Source: Vibrio sp. LaRot3
Lineage (GTDB): Bacteria > Pseudomonadota > Gammaproteobacteria > Enterobacterales > Vibrionaceae
Direction of reading: 5' to 3'
NCBI RefSeq assembly: GCF_027587025.1
Contig: NZ_JAPPTI010000004.1
Location: forward strand, 62,001-126,000
DNA length: 64,000 bases
The translations under genes were made by a program, and so were the position numbers. The notes under the pieces are model-generated. The model was not told the DNA's origin and ran no database searches. It was given only the letters and a program-made list of their open reading frames with translations. Every line of letters starts with the position of its first letter. Position 1 is the first letter of the stretch. This document shows positions 36,568-46,398 of the stretch, piece after piece.

Positions 36568-36933
36568 GTATCCCTCACATGTTTACTTACTTCCTGTCCA
36601 TCGTTTCATTGTGCAATAAGCCATCGATATTAAAAAGGGCGAAAGTGGATTAAGAATGAGCGCTAGCTAACAAAAAAAGAAACTGCGTTTCCTATAGGAA
36701 ATTTTTGGTTGATTGTTTTAACAGCAACCGCTATGTTACCAACTTGTTAGTTTACGAGATGCTTTTTCCGCTCGTTATAGTCAATATAATGGATAGTTTG
36801 AGCGGTATAGCCCCAATTAGTCGGGGATGAAATTGATCAGGCGTTTAAGAGCAACAATCAGACCTTTTAAGCGCATGGCTCTACCAAAGACAAGAGAGAT
36901 CCTCTTGGCTGTTACTATGGAAGGTCATCGACC
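36568..36933. promoter_or_regulatory. Divergent promoter region and structured leader of glyA-gcvH-gcvP
   Basis: This 366-base region separates the XRE-cupin gene from glyA. It holds a perfect palindrome TTTCCTATAGGAAA at 36688-36701, a likely operator. On the glyA side are three stem-loops: CCCC/GGGG at 36811-36826; an 11-pair stem (two G-T pairs) at 36841-36874 with a 12-base loop; and CAAGAG/CTCTTG at 36891-36907. I looked for a glycine riboswitch because of the downstream genes, but the conserved aptamer cores are not present. Confidence 0.6.
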
Positions 36934-38229
36934 ATGAACAATCGTTATCAAAATCATCGCCTAGAGAACTTTTTCTCTACTCAACTTTCCGCCACCGACG
37001 ATGCGGTATTTGCCGGCATCCAAGCCGAGCTCGCTAGACAAAACGAGCAAATCGAACTGATTGCTTCAGAAAACATAGTATCTAAAGCTGTCATGCAAGC
37101 TCAAGGCACTTGTCTCACTAATAAATACGCTGAAGGTTACCCTGGTCGCCGTTACTACGGTGGCTGTGAACATGTCGACAGCGTCGAAGCCATCGCTATC
37201 GAGCGCGCCAAGCAACTTTTTAGCTGTCAGTACGCAAACGTTCAACCCCACTCTGGAGCGCAAGCTAACGGCGCAGTAAAGCTCGCCCTACTACAGCCAG
37301 GCGATACCATTCTTGGTATGTCGCTTGATGCGGGTGGCCACCTGACTCACGGCGCTCGCCCTGCACTCTCAGGCAAATGGTTTAATGCCGTGCAATATGG
37401 AGTGGATCGTGAAACATTAGAAATTGATTACGAAGCGGTTCGCCAACTGGCTATTGAGCATAAACCAAAAATGATCATCGCAGGGGGAAGCGCAATCCCT
37501 CGCACCATTGATTTTGCCAAGTTTCGCGCAATTGCCGATGAGGTCGATGCCATATTAATGGTCGATATGGCGCACATCGCTGGCCTAATTGCCACTGGTG
37601 CGCATCCTAGCCCACTGCCTCATGCCCATGTCGTAACGACAACCACACATAAAACCTTACGCGGCCCGCGCGGCGGAATGATCTTAACCAACGATGAAGC
37701 CATAAATAAAAAGATCAATTCAGCGGTATTTCCCGGCCTTCAAGGCGGCCCTTTAATGCATGTTATCGCCGCGAAAGCAGTCGCATTCGGTGAAGCGTTA
37801 GGCCCAGATTTCAAAACTTATATCGATTCGGTGATCGGTAACGCAAAAGTATTAGCCGAAGTATTGCAAACTCGCGGATGCGACATAGTGACTGGTGGTA
37901 CAGACACCCATTTAATGCTGGTAGACCTACGACCTAAAGGCTTGAAAGGTAACCAAGCAGAGCAAGCTCTTGAACGCGCTGGCATCACATGTAACAAAAA
38001 TGGAATCCCATTCGATACAGAGAAGCCTATGATTACATCGGGGATCCGATTAGGCACCCCAGCAGGCACTAGCCGCGGCTTTGGCGAAGAAGAATTCAAA
38101 CTCATCGGTAATTGGATTGGTGACGTACTGGACGGGTTGGTTGAACATCCGGAAGGTAACACTGAAGTAGAACAACAGGTGCGCAAACAAGTAAAAGCAC
38201 TTTGTAACCAATTTCCACTTTACCAATAA
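36934..38229 (+). CDS. glyA: Serine hydroxymethyltransferase
   Basis: The 431-residue PLP enzyme interconverts serine and glycine with tetrahydrofolate. Key parts are Glu-Leu-Ile-Ala-Ser-Glu-Asn near residue 42, Tyr-Pro-Gly-Arg-Arg-Tyr-Tyr-Gly-Gly near 69, and the PLP-lysine site [12 protein letters not shown]. It is about 14 residues longer at the N-terminus than typical GlyA. It is the first gene of a glyA-gcvH-gcvP group, so it is probably the copy dedicated to glycine catabolism rather than the housekeeping one; that is an inference from its neighbours. Confidence 0.96.
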   Translation: MNNRYQNHRLENFFSTQLSATDDAVFAGIQAELARQNEQIELIASENIVSKAVMQAQGTCLTNKYAEGYPGRRYYGGCEHVDSVEAIAIERAKQLFSCQYANVQPHSGAQANGAVKLALLQPGDTILGMSLDAGGHLTHGARPALSGKWFNAVQYGVDRETLEIDYEAVRQLAIEHKPKMIIAGGSAIPRTIDFAKFRAIADEVDAILMVDMAHIAGLIATGAHPSPLPHAHVVTTTTHKTLRGPRGGMILTNDEAINKKINSAVFPGLQGGPLMHVIAAKAVAFGEALGPDFKTYIDSVIGNAKVLAEVLQTRGCDIVTGGTDTHLMLVDLRPKGLKGNQAEQALERAGITCNKNGIPFDTEKPMITSGIRLGTPAGTSRGFGEEEFKLIGNWIGDVLDGLVEHPEGNTEVEQQVRKQVKALCNQFPLYQ

Positions 38230-38252
38230 ATTTTAATTTTGGAGATTTAGCA

Positions 38253-38633
38253 ATGGACAACACACTGAAGTTTACTGAAAGCCATGAATGGGTTCGTGAC
38301 AACGGTGATGGCACGGTAACCATCGGTATTTCTGAGCACGCGCAAGAAATGTTAGGTGACGTAGTATTCGTAGACCTACCAGAAGTTGAATCAGAAGTAG
38401 ACGCTGGTGATAGCTTTTCACTGGTTGAGTCAGTAAAAGCAGCTTCTGATATCTACGCACCTGTATCAGGTGAAATCGTTGAAGTGAATGAAGAACTAGA
38501 CGACAGCCCAGAGCTTATCAACGAAGAGCCTTATGAAGGTGGCTGGATTGCCAAAGTGAAGTTGTCTGATGCGGCTGAGCTAGACTCGCTAAAAGGCGCT
38601 GAAGAGTACCTAGCGTCTATCGAAGACGAATAA
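38253..38633 (+). CDS. gcvH: Glycine cleavage H protein
   Basis: A 126-residue acidic lipoyl carrier. The lipoyl lysine lies in Leu-Val-Glu-Ser-Val-Lys-Ala-Ala-Ser near residues 57-65, and the N-terminal His-Glu-Trp motif is present. It shuttles the aminomethyl group from GcvP to GcvT. It starts 23 bases after glyA with a GGAG ribosome site, so the two are in one operon. A strong terminator follows it. Confidence 0.97.
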   Translation: MDNTLKFTESHEWVRDNGDGTVTIGISEHAQEMLGDVVFVDLPEVESEVDAGDSFSLVESVKAASDIYAPVSGEIVEVNEELDDSPELINEEPYEGGWIAKVKLSDAAELDSLKGAEEYLASIEDE

Positions 38634-38645
38634 TAAGGAAACACC

Positions 38646-38677
38646 AAAGCTACCCATGCAAATGGGTAGCTTTTTTG
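38646..38677 (+). terminator. Rho-independent terminator between gcvH and gcvP
   Basis: AAAGCTACCCAT, loop GCAA, ATGGGTAGCTTT, followed by a run of T. It is a textbook intrinsic terminator yet lies inside the gcv gene group, only 41 bases before gcvP. Confidence 0.88.
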
Positions 38678-38718
38678 TAGGTTCGATTAACTCGAATCGG
38701 TTAAGAAGGTAAAGGAAA

Positions 38719-41583
38719 ATGACAGAATTACTTCAAAGCCTAAGCACTCAACACGAGTTCGTTGCTCGCCACAACGGGCCAAATAAAGCTGATCAACAAC
38801 ATATGCTAGACGCGATCAACGCAGCAAGCTTAGATCAGCTAATTGAACAAACCGTACCCGCTCAAATTCGCTTAGAGAAACCACTTTCACTAGCCGAAGC
38901 GAAAAGCGAATCCGATATGCTTGTGGCGATGAAGCAATTCGCACAGCAAAACCAAATCAAACGTACCTTTATCGGCCAAGGCTATTACAACACATTCACG
39001 CCAAACGTTATTCTGCGCAATGTGCTAGAAAACCCAGGCTGGTACACCGCTTACACGCCATATCAACCAGAGATCTCACAAGGCCGCTTGGAGGCCTTAC
39101 TTAACTTCCAACAGATGGTCATGGATCTGACTGGTATGGATATCGCTAACGCTTCACTGCTTGATGAAGCAACAGCAGCAGCGGAAGCGATGACACTCTG
39201 TAAACGTGCAGGCAAAAGCAAAAGTAACGCCTTCTTTGTTGCCAGCGACGTTCATCCACAAACCATTGAAGTTATTAAAACCCGAGCAAAATACATCGGC
39301 TTTGACGTCATCGTGGATGATCTCGCAAATCTAACTAGCCAAGATGTATTTGGTGCATTGGTGCAATACCCAACTACCACGGGTGAAGTGATTGACTTAA
39401 CCGACATCATCGCTGCCGCTCAAGCCAACAAAACACTGGTAGCAGTTGCCACTGACCTACTCGCTTCTACCCTACTAAAACCAGCAGGCGAAATGGGCGC
39501 AGACGTGGTCATCGGCTCTGCTCAACGTTTTGGCGTACCAATGGGCTACGGCGGCCCGCACGCTGCATTCATGGCCACTCGCGATAAGCACAAACGTACA
39601 ATGCCGGGGCGTGTGATTGGTGTTTCTATTGATAGCAATGGTAACCAAGCGCTACGTATGGCGATGCAAACTCGTGAGCAGCACATTCGCCGCGAAAAAG
39701 CGACATCAAACATCTGTACCGCACAAGCATTGCTTGCCAACATGGCCTCTTTCTACGCCGTATTCCATGGTGCTGAAGGTCTACGTACTATTGCTCGTCG
39801 TACCCATCACATGACAGCCATTCTCGCATCGGGCTTAACTCAAGCGGGCTTCGAACTAGCACATAACAGCTTCTTCGATACCATCACCCTAAACACCGGT
39901 GGACAAACTGACGCCTTATATAAAAAAGCGCAAGATGCCGATATCAACCTACGTAAACTATCAGGCAAGCTCGGCATCAGCCTTGATGAAACGACAACGA
40001 CGGAAGACATCCAAGCGCTGTTTGCTGTCTTTGGTGTAACCGCTGAGGTTAACACTCTCTCTTCTGACATTGCGCAAAACGAATTTGCAGCGATTCCAGA
40101 AGCACTACGTCGTGAAAGTAAGTACCTCACGCACCCAGTATTTAACACGCATCACAGCGAAACTCAGATGATGCGTTATCTAAAACAACTAGAGAACAAA
40201 GACTTCTCACTGACTCACGGCATGATCCCTCTGGGTAGCTGTACCATGAAGCTCAATGCCGCAGCAGAGATGATTCCCGTTACTTGGCCTGAATTTGGTG
40301 CGCTACATCCATTCGCACCAATCGAACAAGCTGCGGGCTACTCAGCACTAGCCAAAGATCTTAAAGAAAAACTCTGCGAGATCACTGGCTATGATGCCTT
40401 CTCACTACAACCAAACTCTGGTGCATCTGGCGAATACGCAGGCCTTATCGCGATTCAACGCTACCATGAAAGCCGTGGTGATACACACCGTAACGTTTGT
40501 CTGATCCCGAGCTCTGCGCACGGTACGAACCCTGCGACTGCGTCAATGGTTTCCATGAAAGTCGTCGTGGTGAAATGTGATGAAGATGGCAACATCGATA
40601 TCGACGATCTTGCAGCTAAGATTGAAAAGCACCGTGAGAACCTTTCAAGCATTATGATCACTTACCCTTCAACGCACGGCGTGTATGAAGAGCAAGTGAA
40701 ACAAGTGTGTGAAATGGTGCACGAAGCAGGCGGTCAAGTGTACCTAGATGGTGCGAACATGAACGCGCAAGTAGGTTTAACCACACCGGGCTTTATTGGC
40801 TCTGACGTTTCACACTTAAACCTACACAAAACATTCTGTATCCCACACGGTGGCGGTGGCCCAGGTATGGGACCAATTGGGGTTAAATCTCACTTAGCAC
40901 CATTCTTGCCAGGCCATATCGAAAATGGTGTGGAAGGCGAAGACTGTGCAGTATCAGCAGCGGATCTTGGCAGTGCCTCTATCTTACCGATCTCATGGGC
41001 ATACATTGCGATGATGGGTGAAGTTGGCCTAACCGAAGCGACGAAAGTTGCAATCCTCAATGCGAACTACGTGATGGAGCGTCTACGCCCTCACTACCCT
41101 GTTCTGTACCGTGGAACGAACGGTCGCGTAGCGCACGAATGTATTATCGACATTCGCCCATTGAAAGAAGAGACGGGCATCAGCGAAGAAGACATCGCCA
41201 AGCGTCTAATGGACTTCGGTTTCCATGCGCCAACCATGTCATTCCCTGTAGCAGGTACTCTAATGGTAGAGCCTACTGAATCGGAAGATTTAGAAGAGCT
41301 AGACCGCTTCTGTGAAGCGATGATCGCGATTCGCGAAGAAATGGCGAAAGTAAAAGCAGGCGAATGGCCATTAGACAACAACCCTCTGGTTAATGCGCCG
41401 CACACTCAATTTGATCTTGCCGCAGAAGAATGGAACCGCCCTTACCCACGCGAACTTGGCTGCTTCCCATCAAAAGCAACCAAACAGTGGAAATACTGGC
41501 CAACGGTCAACCGTGTAGACAATGTATATGGCGACAGGAACCTCATTTGTTCATGCCCAAGCATTGATAACTACGAAGAGTGA
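38719..41583 (+). CDS. gcvP: Glycine dehydrogenase (decarboxylating), P protein
   Basis: The 954-residue single-chain P protein decarboxylates glycine on PLP and passes the aminomethyl group to GcvH. Both homologous halves are present, with Phe-Ile-Gly-Gln-Gly-Tyr-Tyr near residue 92 and the PLP lysine in [12 protein letters not shown], followed by a glycine-rich loop. AAAGGA precedes the ATG. It comes after an intrinsic terminator, so expression needs read-through or its own promoter in the 41-base gap. Confidence 0.97.
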   Translation: MTELLQSLSTQHEFVARHNGPNKADQQHMLDAINAASLDQLIEQTVPAQIRLEKPLSLAEAKSESDMLVAMKQFAQQNQIKRTFIGQGYYNTFTPNVILRNVLENPGWYTAYTPYQPEISQGRLEALLNFQQMVMDLTGMDIANASLLDEATAAAEAMTLCKRAGKSKSNAFFVASDVHPQTIEVIKTRAKYIGFDVIVDDLANLTSQDVFGALVQYPTTTGEVIDLTDIIAAAQANKTLVAVATDLLASTLLKPAGEMGADVVIGSAQRFGVPMGYGGPHAAFMATRDKHKRTMPGRVIGVSIDSNGNQALRMAMQTREQHIRREKATSNICTAQALLANMASFYAVFHGAEGLRTIARRTHHMTAILASGLTQAGFELAHNSFFDTITLNTGGQTDALYKKAQDADINLRKLSGKLGISLDETTTTEDIQALFAVFGVTAEVNTLSSDIAQNEFAAIPEALRRESKYLTHPVFNTHHSETQMMRYLKQLENKDFSLTHGMIPLGSCTMKLNAAAEMIPVTWPEFGALHPFAPIEQAAGYSALAKDLKEKLCEITGYDAFSLQPNSGASGEYAGLIAIQRYHESRGDTHRNVCLIPSSAHGTNPATASMVSMKVVVVKCDEDGNIDIDDLAAKIEKHRENLSSIMITYPSTHGVYEEQVKQVCEMVHEAGGQVYLDGANMNAQVGLTTPGFIGSDVSHLNLHKTFCIPHGGGGPGMGPIGVKSHLAPFLPGHIENGVEGEDCAVSAADLGSASILPISWAYIAMMGEVGLTEATKVAILNANYVMERLRPHYPVLYRGTNGRVAHECIIDIRPLKEETGISEEDIAKRLMDFGFHAPTMSFPVAGTLMVEPTESEDLEELDRFCEAMIAIREEMAKVKAGEWPLDNNPLVNAPHTQFDLAAEEWNRPYPRELGCFPSKATKQWKYWPTVNRVDNVYGDRNLICSCPSIDNYEE

Positions 41584-41634
41584 TTTGGCGATAATTGAGG
41601 ATGACTCACTAAATTAGTTAACTTCTAAGAACTC

Positions 41635-41664
41635 AAAAGCGAACCTACATGGTTCGCTTTTTTG
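41635..41664 (+). terminator. Rho-independent terminator after gcvP
   Basis: AAAAGCGAACC, loop TACAT, GGTTCGCTTTT with further T. It closes the gcv group. Confidence 0.9.
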
Positions 41665-42191
41665 TTTTATCTCGTGTAGAAAAACGATAGGACGCAGTGA
41701 ACCAAAGCAAACTTCTATGCGTTGCTATTTCGACTCATATTTGCCTCATTCTGTGTTAACGAACAGACGTCTTCAACATTTCTATTTATCGGTTTTCAAT
41801 TGATCTGCTAATGGCAATACTTGATGTTTTTAGAAGTAACCTGCTTTCTGGTTGGCTTAAAGTTGCATTGCAATGATATGATATTAGATCAGTATCTTAT
41901 ATTGAACGTGGTGAGTCCTGGCCGCAAGATAAACAAGTGTACCTTTGGGGTTAGGTCTTTCATTTAATTTTACAAGACTATCTAAAGTAAAGGCCTGAAC
42001 CATAAGCTCCATACAGCATTCTCTTAACCATATTGCCGAGCACAACCATTGCGGCCGATTAGGCATTTACTAATCAGTGCCACCAAATTGGACGGAAGTG
42101 AAAGCTCAGCTTGATTGAATGGCTGAACTTTATTTGAGTGATTTTCTTAATAGTAAAAATAGAAAGCGAACATAGCTTAAGGAAATAGAAT
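41665..42191. other. A+T-rich noncoding stretch left of the orphan gene
   Basis: About 530 bases between the gcvP terminator and the orphan gene. A 60-codon minus-strand frame (41884-42066, ATG start, begins Met-Pro-Asn-Arg-Pro-Gln-Trp) occupies part of it; it has no recognised domain and may be chance or a remnant. The region also has a CATTGCAATG palindrome near 41865-41875. AAGGAAATAGAAT before 42192 is the ribosome site of the orphan. No integrase, terminal inverted repeat or target duplication was seen. Confidence 0.4.
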
Positions 42192-44057
42192 ATGTATAAC
42201 CGTCTACATGATTATGACGCTGAAATTGATTCTATCGTTTATGACTATGAACGATTTGTTATGCAGACAAGTCATTTACCTCATCTAGGGTTGTATCACG
42301 AAGATGACTTCCTATTTTGTGTTATTGATGGTATTTCCTCAAATGATGCCGAGAAACTTGCGAAGGACTATGATGAGTACTACCGAACTATTAGTAACCC
42401 AGCTCCATTAATTGTTCCAGAGGTTAGTGAGAAGCACAACAAAGTCAGCCTCCGTGATTCGTGGCAAAAAATTAATCAGCATGGGCATCCATATACTCAT
42501 GCTGACATAGAGAATGAGTTATATATAAAACTTCCTAAGAAGTATCATCCATTTTTGTTTGACTTCAAGATGGCTACTGGAAATTTTGTACTCGAATTGG
42601 AGTTCACTCCATCACCTGATGAAATTGCTGAACTTGAGTTATTATTGGCCGATCTAGGATTAGATAACTACGAACTAGTAGTGAAAATTAACACCCAAAT
42701 TCGGGAACAGCTCAAAGAAAATGCTAAGAACCAAGAGAAGCTTGCAAAAGTTATTAAGCATGATCCAAATGCACTTACTCTGAAAGCGAGCGGACTGCTT
42801 AGCAGTAAAGTACCCAAGCTAGTACGAGAAAAATACGAAGAAGATCAAGATTTCTGGGTCGACCAGAAGATAAATATCTTTCGCAATATTGATTTTCAAA
42901 AGAGTGAAATATGTCATTTGAAAGGGCTTGAGAGAGGGAAACTTTGCTTTGTCGATGCTACTTTTCATGATAGGAAGAACCTTAGAACATACATTGCGTT
43001 ATACCAAACGGTGATTATTTCTCTTCCTCAAATCTCATCTACAAAGAGACAAACCTTCTTCGAAATGTTTGACGTTACAGAGTTTGAGATGAAGATCTTG
43101 ATTCAAAATGGAAGAATCAAATTTACTATCCTCGATAATATAGACTTGTACCCACTAGATTTGGTTAACTCAATTTTAGAAGTTGACTCTAATGCCATTA
43201 TTTTCCCAAGAAGTATTGCAGCATCATGTTTAGTCAGTATGAGGGAAAGAACAGGTTTGCTTGGGTATTCTTATACTACAGAAGAACAATATCGCTTTTT
43301 AAATGCTCTTCATTGTTCAAGCAAGAAACATGAAAAGATGGCAAATGCTCTTGCTGATTCATGGTATGGAATGGAGCATTTAGTCAATCAAAATGGGTTA
43401 GCACTAATAGGTCATATTGGAATTGGAGGGCTTTTAAGCCGTATTCATTTTGGTTCAGATGACTCATTGGCCTTCTATAGTGCAGGCTATGAAATAGCAC
43501 AAGGACTGGGAGCACACTACTTCCCGTTTGAAAGCGCAGGTGAACATAGGTACTTAAAAGCGTCAGAGATCGTTAGTTCTGTATATCATGGTGTAAACAA
43601 GAACTCTCCTGTTGTGAAAGAAAGTAATTTAGATTCTCTGTTACGTAGTGTTTATACAGTTGATAATGACATGAATATTTTGGAATTAGATCGAATCTTT
43701 TCACATAAGGAGATCCCATTTGCTTCTGATATTCTTCAGAATTGGTCTAGCATAAGCCAAGAAGAAATTGATTTTAAGTTACTGAAGTTGAGAGAAGATA
43801 TTGGCAAGTTAGAAAACAACCAACAGCGTCTCACAGCTTTAGATTTTAGTGGGTTTATTGGAGGGGCTGCAGCGTTAGCTACAGATAAGCCAATAGTAAG
43901 CTTACTTGTTTGGGGGCTTTTGGCTACGAGTAAATATTTGAAATTGACTCATGGAGAAACGGAAGCATTTACGCGTTTAGCTGCGTTAAATAACCGAGTT
44001 GATAGAGAGGTTGTTCTAATTAAAAACTCTCGTGACAAGTTAGCAAAGCGGTCATAA
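42192..44057 (+). CDS. Large orphan protein of unknown function on an A+T-rich island
   Basis: Not recognised. The 621-residue product has no signal peptide. The N-terminal ~230 residues are charged (Glu/Lys/Asp-rich, with a helical stretch at about 165-200). The middle (about 235-400) alternates beta and helix and contains Cys-Phe-Val-Asp-Ala-Thr-Phe. A Gly-rich segment with Leu-Ile-Gly-His-Ile-Gly-Ile-Gly-Gly lies near 408-416. The C-terminus has a coiled-coil-like stretch (about 530-555) then a hydrophobic patch (about 560-585) that could be one or two membrane helices. Base composition is clearly more A+T-rich than the neighbouring core genes, suggesting horizontal gain. It is a single gene between the gcv terminator and a conserved small gene; defence or host-interaction is possible but unsupported. 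Confidence 0.75.
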   Translation: MYNRLHDYDAEIDSIVYDYERFVMQTSHLPHLGLYHEDDFLFCVIDGISSNDAEKLAKDYDEYYRTISNPAPLIVPEVSEKHNKVSLRDSWQKINQHGHPYTHADIENELYIKLPKKYHPFLFDFKMATGNFVLELEFTPSPDEIAELELLLADLGLDNYELVVKINTQIREQLKENAKNQEKLAKVIKHDPNALTLKASGLLSSKVPKLVREKYEEDQDFWVDQKINIFRNIDFQKSEICHLKGLERGKLCFVDATFHDRKNLRTYIALYQTVIISLPQISSTKRQTFFEMFDVTEFEMKILIQNGRIKFTILDNIDLYPLDLVNSILEVDSNAIIFPRSIAASCLVSMRERTGLLGYSYTTEEQYRFLNALHCSSKKHEKMANALADSWYGMEHLVNQNGLALIGHIGIGGLLSRIHFGSDDSLAFYSAGYEIAQGLGAHYFPFESAGEHRYLKASEIVSSVYHGVNKNSPVVKESNLDSLLRSVYTVDNDMNILELDRIFSHKEIPFASDILQNWSSISQEEIDFKLLKLREDIGKLENNQQRLTALDFSGFIGGAAALATDKPIVSLLVWGLLATSKYLKLTHGETEAFTRLAALNNRVDREVVLIKNSRDKLAKRS

Positions 44058-44405
44058 TCCACACTCCAGGATACTTTCTCTCGTTTAGTTGAAACGGTTT
44101 AGATCTATAACTCATATCAGAGCCTCTAAATCATTTCTGTCCATAAACGTGCCAGCTTAACCACTGCTAGCAATGTACGGCATGTACTGACTAGGGGTTT
44201 CTTTCCTTAGTGAGGCTCGTTACCTGAGAAACCGTCTAGCAAGGATTACTTCAAAACCATTGCAGAGAGTCAATTACCTATAATAACGTCCGGCGAAGCA
44301 CATAAAAAAGTCAGCAGTTTGCGCTGCTGACTTAAACTAAACTCTTTAGGTTTATTAAGAGTAAAACAGCTAGATTACCGTTATCTAGCTTCTGAAAAAA
44401 TAAAC
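44058..44405. other. Noncoding stretch right of the orphan gene
   Basis: About 350 bases. It contains an imperfect inverted repeat (CTAGGGGTTTCT at 44191-44202 against AGAAACCGTCTAG at 44227-44239), possibly the orphan's terminator or an old recombination site. Near its right end is the terminator of the next, minus-strand gene. No gene was seen. Confidence 0.4.
44304..44333 (-). terminator. Rho-independent terminator of the gene ending at 44406
   Basis: Read on the minus strand: AAGTCAGCAG, 6-base loop, CTGCTGACTT, then a T-run. It lies about 70 bases after the stop codon. Confidence 0.85.
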
Positions 44406-44864
44406 TCAATCTTGCGGGTTTTGGTTCGCATTGATTTCCGCATAGGTATGAAGCAGTTCCGTCAGCGTTTTTACCCATGCGAATACATCAACAGGCGTAC
44501 TCGCTAGTAGCTTTTCAACTTGCTCACAGTGCGTCTCAAGGGTGATCGCTTGCTCTAAACGGAATGAGATCGCGTAGAAGTGCCAAAGTACCAAGCGCGT
44601 CATTCGCTCACTATTTTGTTTGGCGTTTTCAGATTCATCGAAAGTTTGCTGAATTTCACTCAGCGCAATCGCGGTCATACGCAGCATTGCATCAAGACGA
44701 GCAGATAACATGCGGTCTTCACTATCGACTTCTTCTTGATCGAAAGTAAACAGCTCATTCATCACATCTTCTGGCACCATTTTGCTGATCATTCGAGCGC
44801 TAAACTCTTCTAATTCATGGCGAGGCATGGTGACAAGACAATTGAAAGTGTAATCACGAAGCAT
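44406..44864 (-). CDS. Small helical protein of unknown function
   Basis: Not recognised by family. The 152-residue acidic protein looks all-helical, with no signal peptide or membrane segment; it contains Arg-Leu-Asp-Ala-Met-Leu-Arg-Met-Thr-Ala and Leu-Val-Leu-Trp-His-Phe-Tyr-Ala helices. Its composition is like the surrounding core genes rather than like the orphan to the left, so it is probably part of the ancestral chromosome. It has its own terminator and stands alone between the orphan and the acetyltransferase. Confidence 0.75.
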   Translation of the reverse strand: MLRDYTFNCLVTMPRHELEEFSARMISKMVPEDVMNELFTFDQEEVDSEDRMLSARLDAMLRMTAIALSEIQQTFDESENAKQNSERMTRLVLWHFYAISFRLEQAITLETHCEQVEKLLASTPVDVFAWVKTLTELLHTYAEINANQNPQD

Positions 44865-45115
44865 AAATTTACTCTACATCTGTTTTAACTCTAGGACGGA
44901 GGATTCTAAGCGCTATGATTTCAATTACCACTTTTATTTTAAGCTTTGGTCATCCGTCATGATTCATCAAACCTCTAGTGCCTATGATATTCCCAATAGT
45001 TCAATCACAAGTGAACAAAAGTCACTTCTTATCCTAGCGCTATCAGGTTACATTCCGTTTTATTAAACAGAATAAGTTAAGCCACTCAGGCACGAAAACC
45101 TAACTTGGAAAGACG

Positions 45116-45685
45116 ATGACCGAATTTGAAAAAATGATGGCAGGCGAAAACTTTGATGGCGGTGACCAGTACATCAACGAGATTCGTAACGAAGCATCCG
45201 ATCTTCTGCACACCCTTAACAAAGTGACGGATGACTTACAGCGAAGTGGACTGCTCAAGCAACTCATAGGGGCGATGCCATCTTCTAGCATTATTCGTTC
45301 GCCGTTTTACTGCGAGTTCGGTAAAACCATTTTTATTGGTGAAAGTACTTTTCTTAACATGAATGTGACCATGCTAGATGGCGCGAAAATTAGCATTGGC
45401 AATCATGTATTAGTTGGCCCTAATGTCCAGTTTTATACTGCCAGCCACTCCCTTAACTTTCGAGAGCGCCGTCAATGGGCGACGCTTTGCAAGCCTATCA
45501 CTGTCGAAGATGATGTTTGGATTGGTGGCAATGTCATCATCAACCAAGGTGTCACTATTGGTGCTCGCTCTGTCATTGCCGCAAACTCTGTGGTTAATTC
45601 TGATGTTCCACCAGATAGCCTTTATGGCGGCACTCCCGCCAAGCTTATTCGCCACATTGACGAAAACTCGATAATTGAGAAATAG
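45116..45685 (+). CDS. Maltose O-acetyltransferase-like hexapeptide transferase
   Basis: A 189-residue Maa/LacA-family protein. It has the N-terminal Met-Met-Ala-Gly-Glu-Asn-Phe-Asp cap (about 7-14) and a left-handed beta-helix with Val-Trp-Ile-Gly-Gly-Asn-Val-Ile and Ile-Gly-Ala-Arg-Ser-Val-Ile-Ala; the active histidine is in Thr-Ala-Ser-His-Ser-Leu. It should acetylate a sugar or sugar-like hydroxyl. Compared with the paralogue at 13273 the cap and C-terminus differ clearly, so the two probably have different substrates. Single gene with a GGAAAG ribosome site. Confidence 0.9.
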   Translation: MTEFEKMMAGENFDGGDQYINEIRNEASDLLHTLNKVTDDLQRSGLLKQLIGAMPSSSIIRSPFYCEFGKTIFIGESTFLNMNVTMLDGAKISIGNHVLVGPNVQFYTASHSLNFRERRQWATLCKPITVEDDVWIGGNVIINQGVTIGARSVIAANSVVNSDVPPDSLYGGTPAKLIRHIDENSIIEK

Positions 45686-46398
45686 CCTATTCGTTAGCGG
45701 TTATTTCACTCTGAATACCTAAGGCACTGTCATCACAAAATCAGAGCCCTCACAGCAATTCCTCAGGATTATTTCATCACTCCTCAGTGCCATAAACTTT
45801 GTACCCTATCGCATGTTAAACCGCCAAATTCGTTAATTTCAGATAATTACTCTGATGAATAATGAAAAACAGCGTTCAGGTGACATTGTCTATCAGGCAT
45901 AACATTAAGCGAAGTAAATCGCTCAAAAATAAAGCAAATTCAGTTACCTAATCTACAGTTCTGCACAAGATGAGTGGTTATTTTTGTGCTAAGCCTCGAG
46001 AAATAACGAAATCAAACCTATTTTTACAAATTCAATTTTGGTCGTAACTTCTCCTCGATGAAGCCTTTTCAGGCCTTGCTTTACGCCACTTATATAATAA
46101 ATTTATCAATATAAACAATTACTTTAACTCTTGGTTATAAAAAAAACCTTTGTTAGCATGGGTTGAATGCACTAAGGACAGTGGATCACAAACCCGATAA
46201 ACACGCGCCCTTTTATGGCGCTAGCTATTCGCACTGCTCAGCCAATGATTGGGAGCACGAATATCTAACTTCGATATTGAAATCTCTACTTGTCGACGGT
46301 TGCTTAAGTTTTTAAGCATGGCGTTGTCACATCTGTAGAAATCTCAATTCGGCGAGTCGGCTGTCCTCAAAATAAAAATGATATGGAGATCAAACACA
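45686..46398 (+). promoter_or_regulatory. Long leader of the peptide-type ABC operon with four successive hairpins
   Basis: This 713-base gap has no gene. Its right part holds four short stem-loops in a row: GCGCC/GGCGC (46205-46221), GCTC..CCAAT/ATTGG..GAGC (46236-46256, 2-base bulge), AATATC/GATATT (46260-46278) and TGCTTAA/TTAAGCA (46301-46318). They would lie in the 5' untranslated region of the binding-protein gene. A small-RNA target, a structured leader or a small RNA gene are all possible. No known riboswitch was recognised. Confidence 0.5.

Noticed and set aside
36780..36933. Glycine riboswitch upstream of glyA
   Set aside because: Gene context suggested it, but the conserved aptamer cores were not found on either strand; only unrelated stem-loops are present.
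41884..42066. 60-codon minus-strand gene left of the orphan
   Set aside because: It has an ATG but no good ribosome site, no domain and no conserved neighbour. Kept only as a note in the intergenic entry.
44140..44300. Integron attC-like site near the orphan
   Set aside because: The inverted repeat at 44191-44239 lacks the conserved GTTRRRY/RYYYAAC core sites, and there is no integrase or cassette array.
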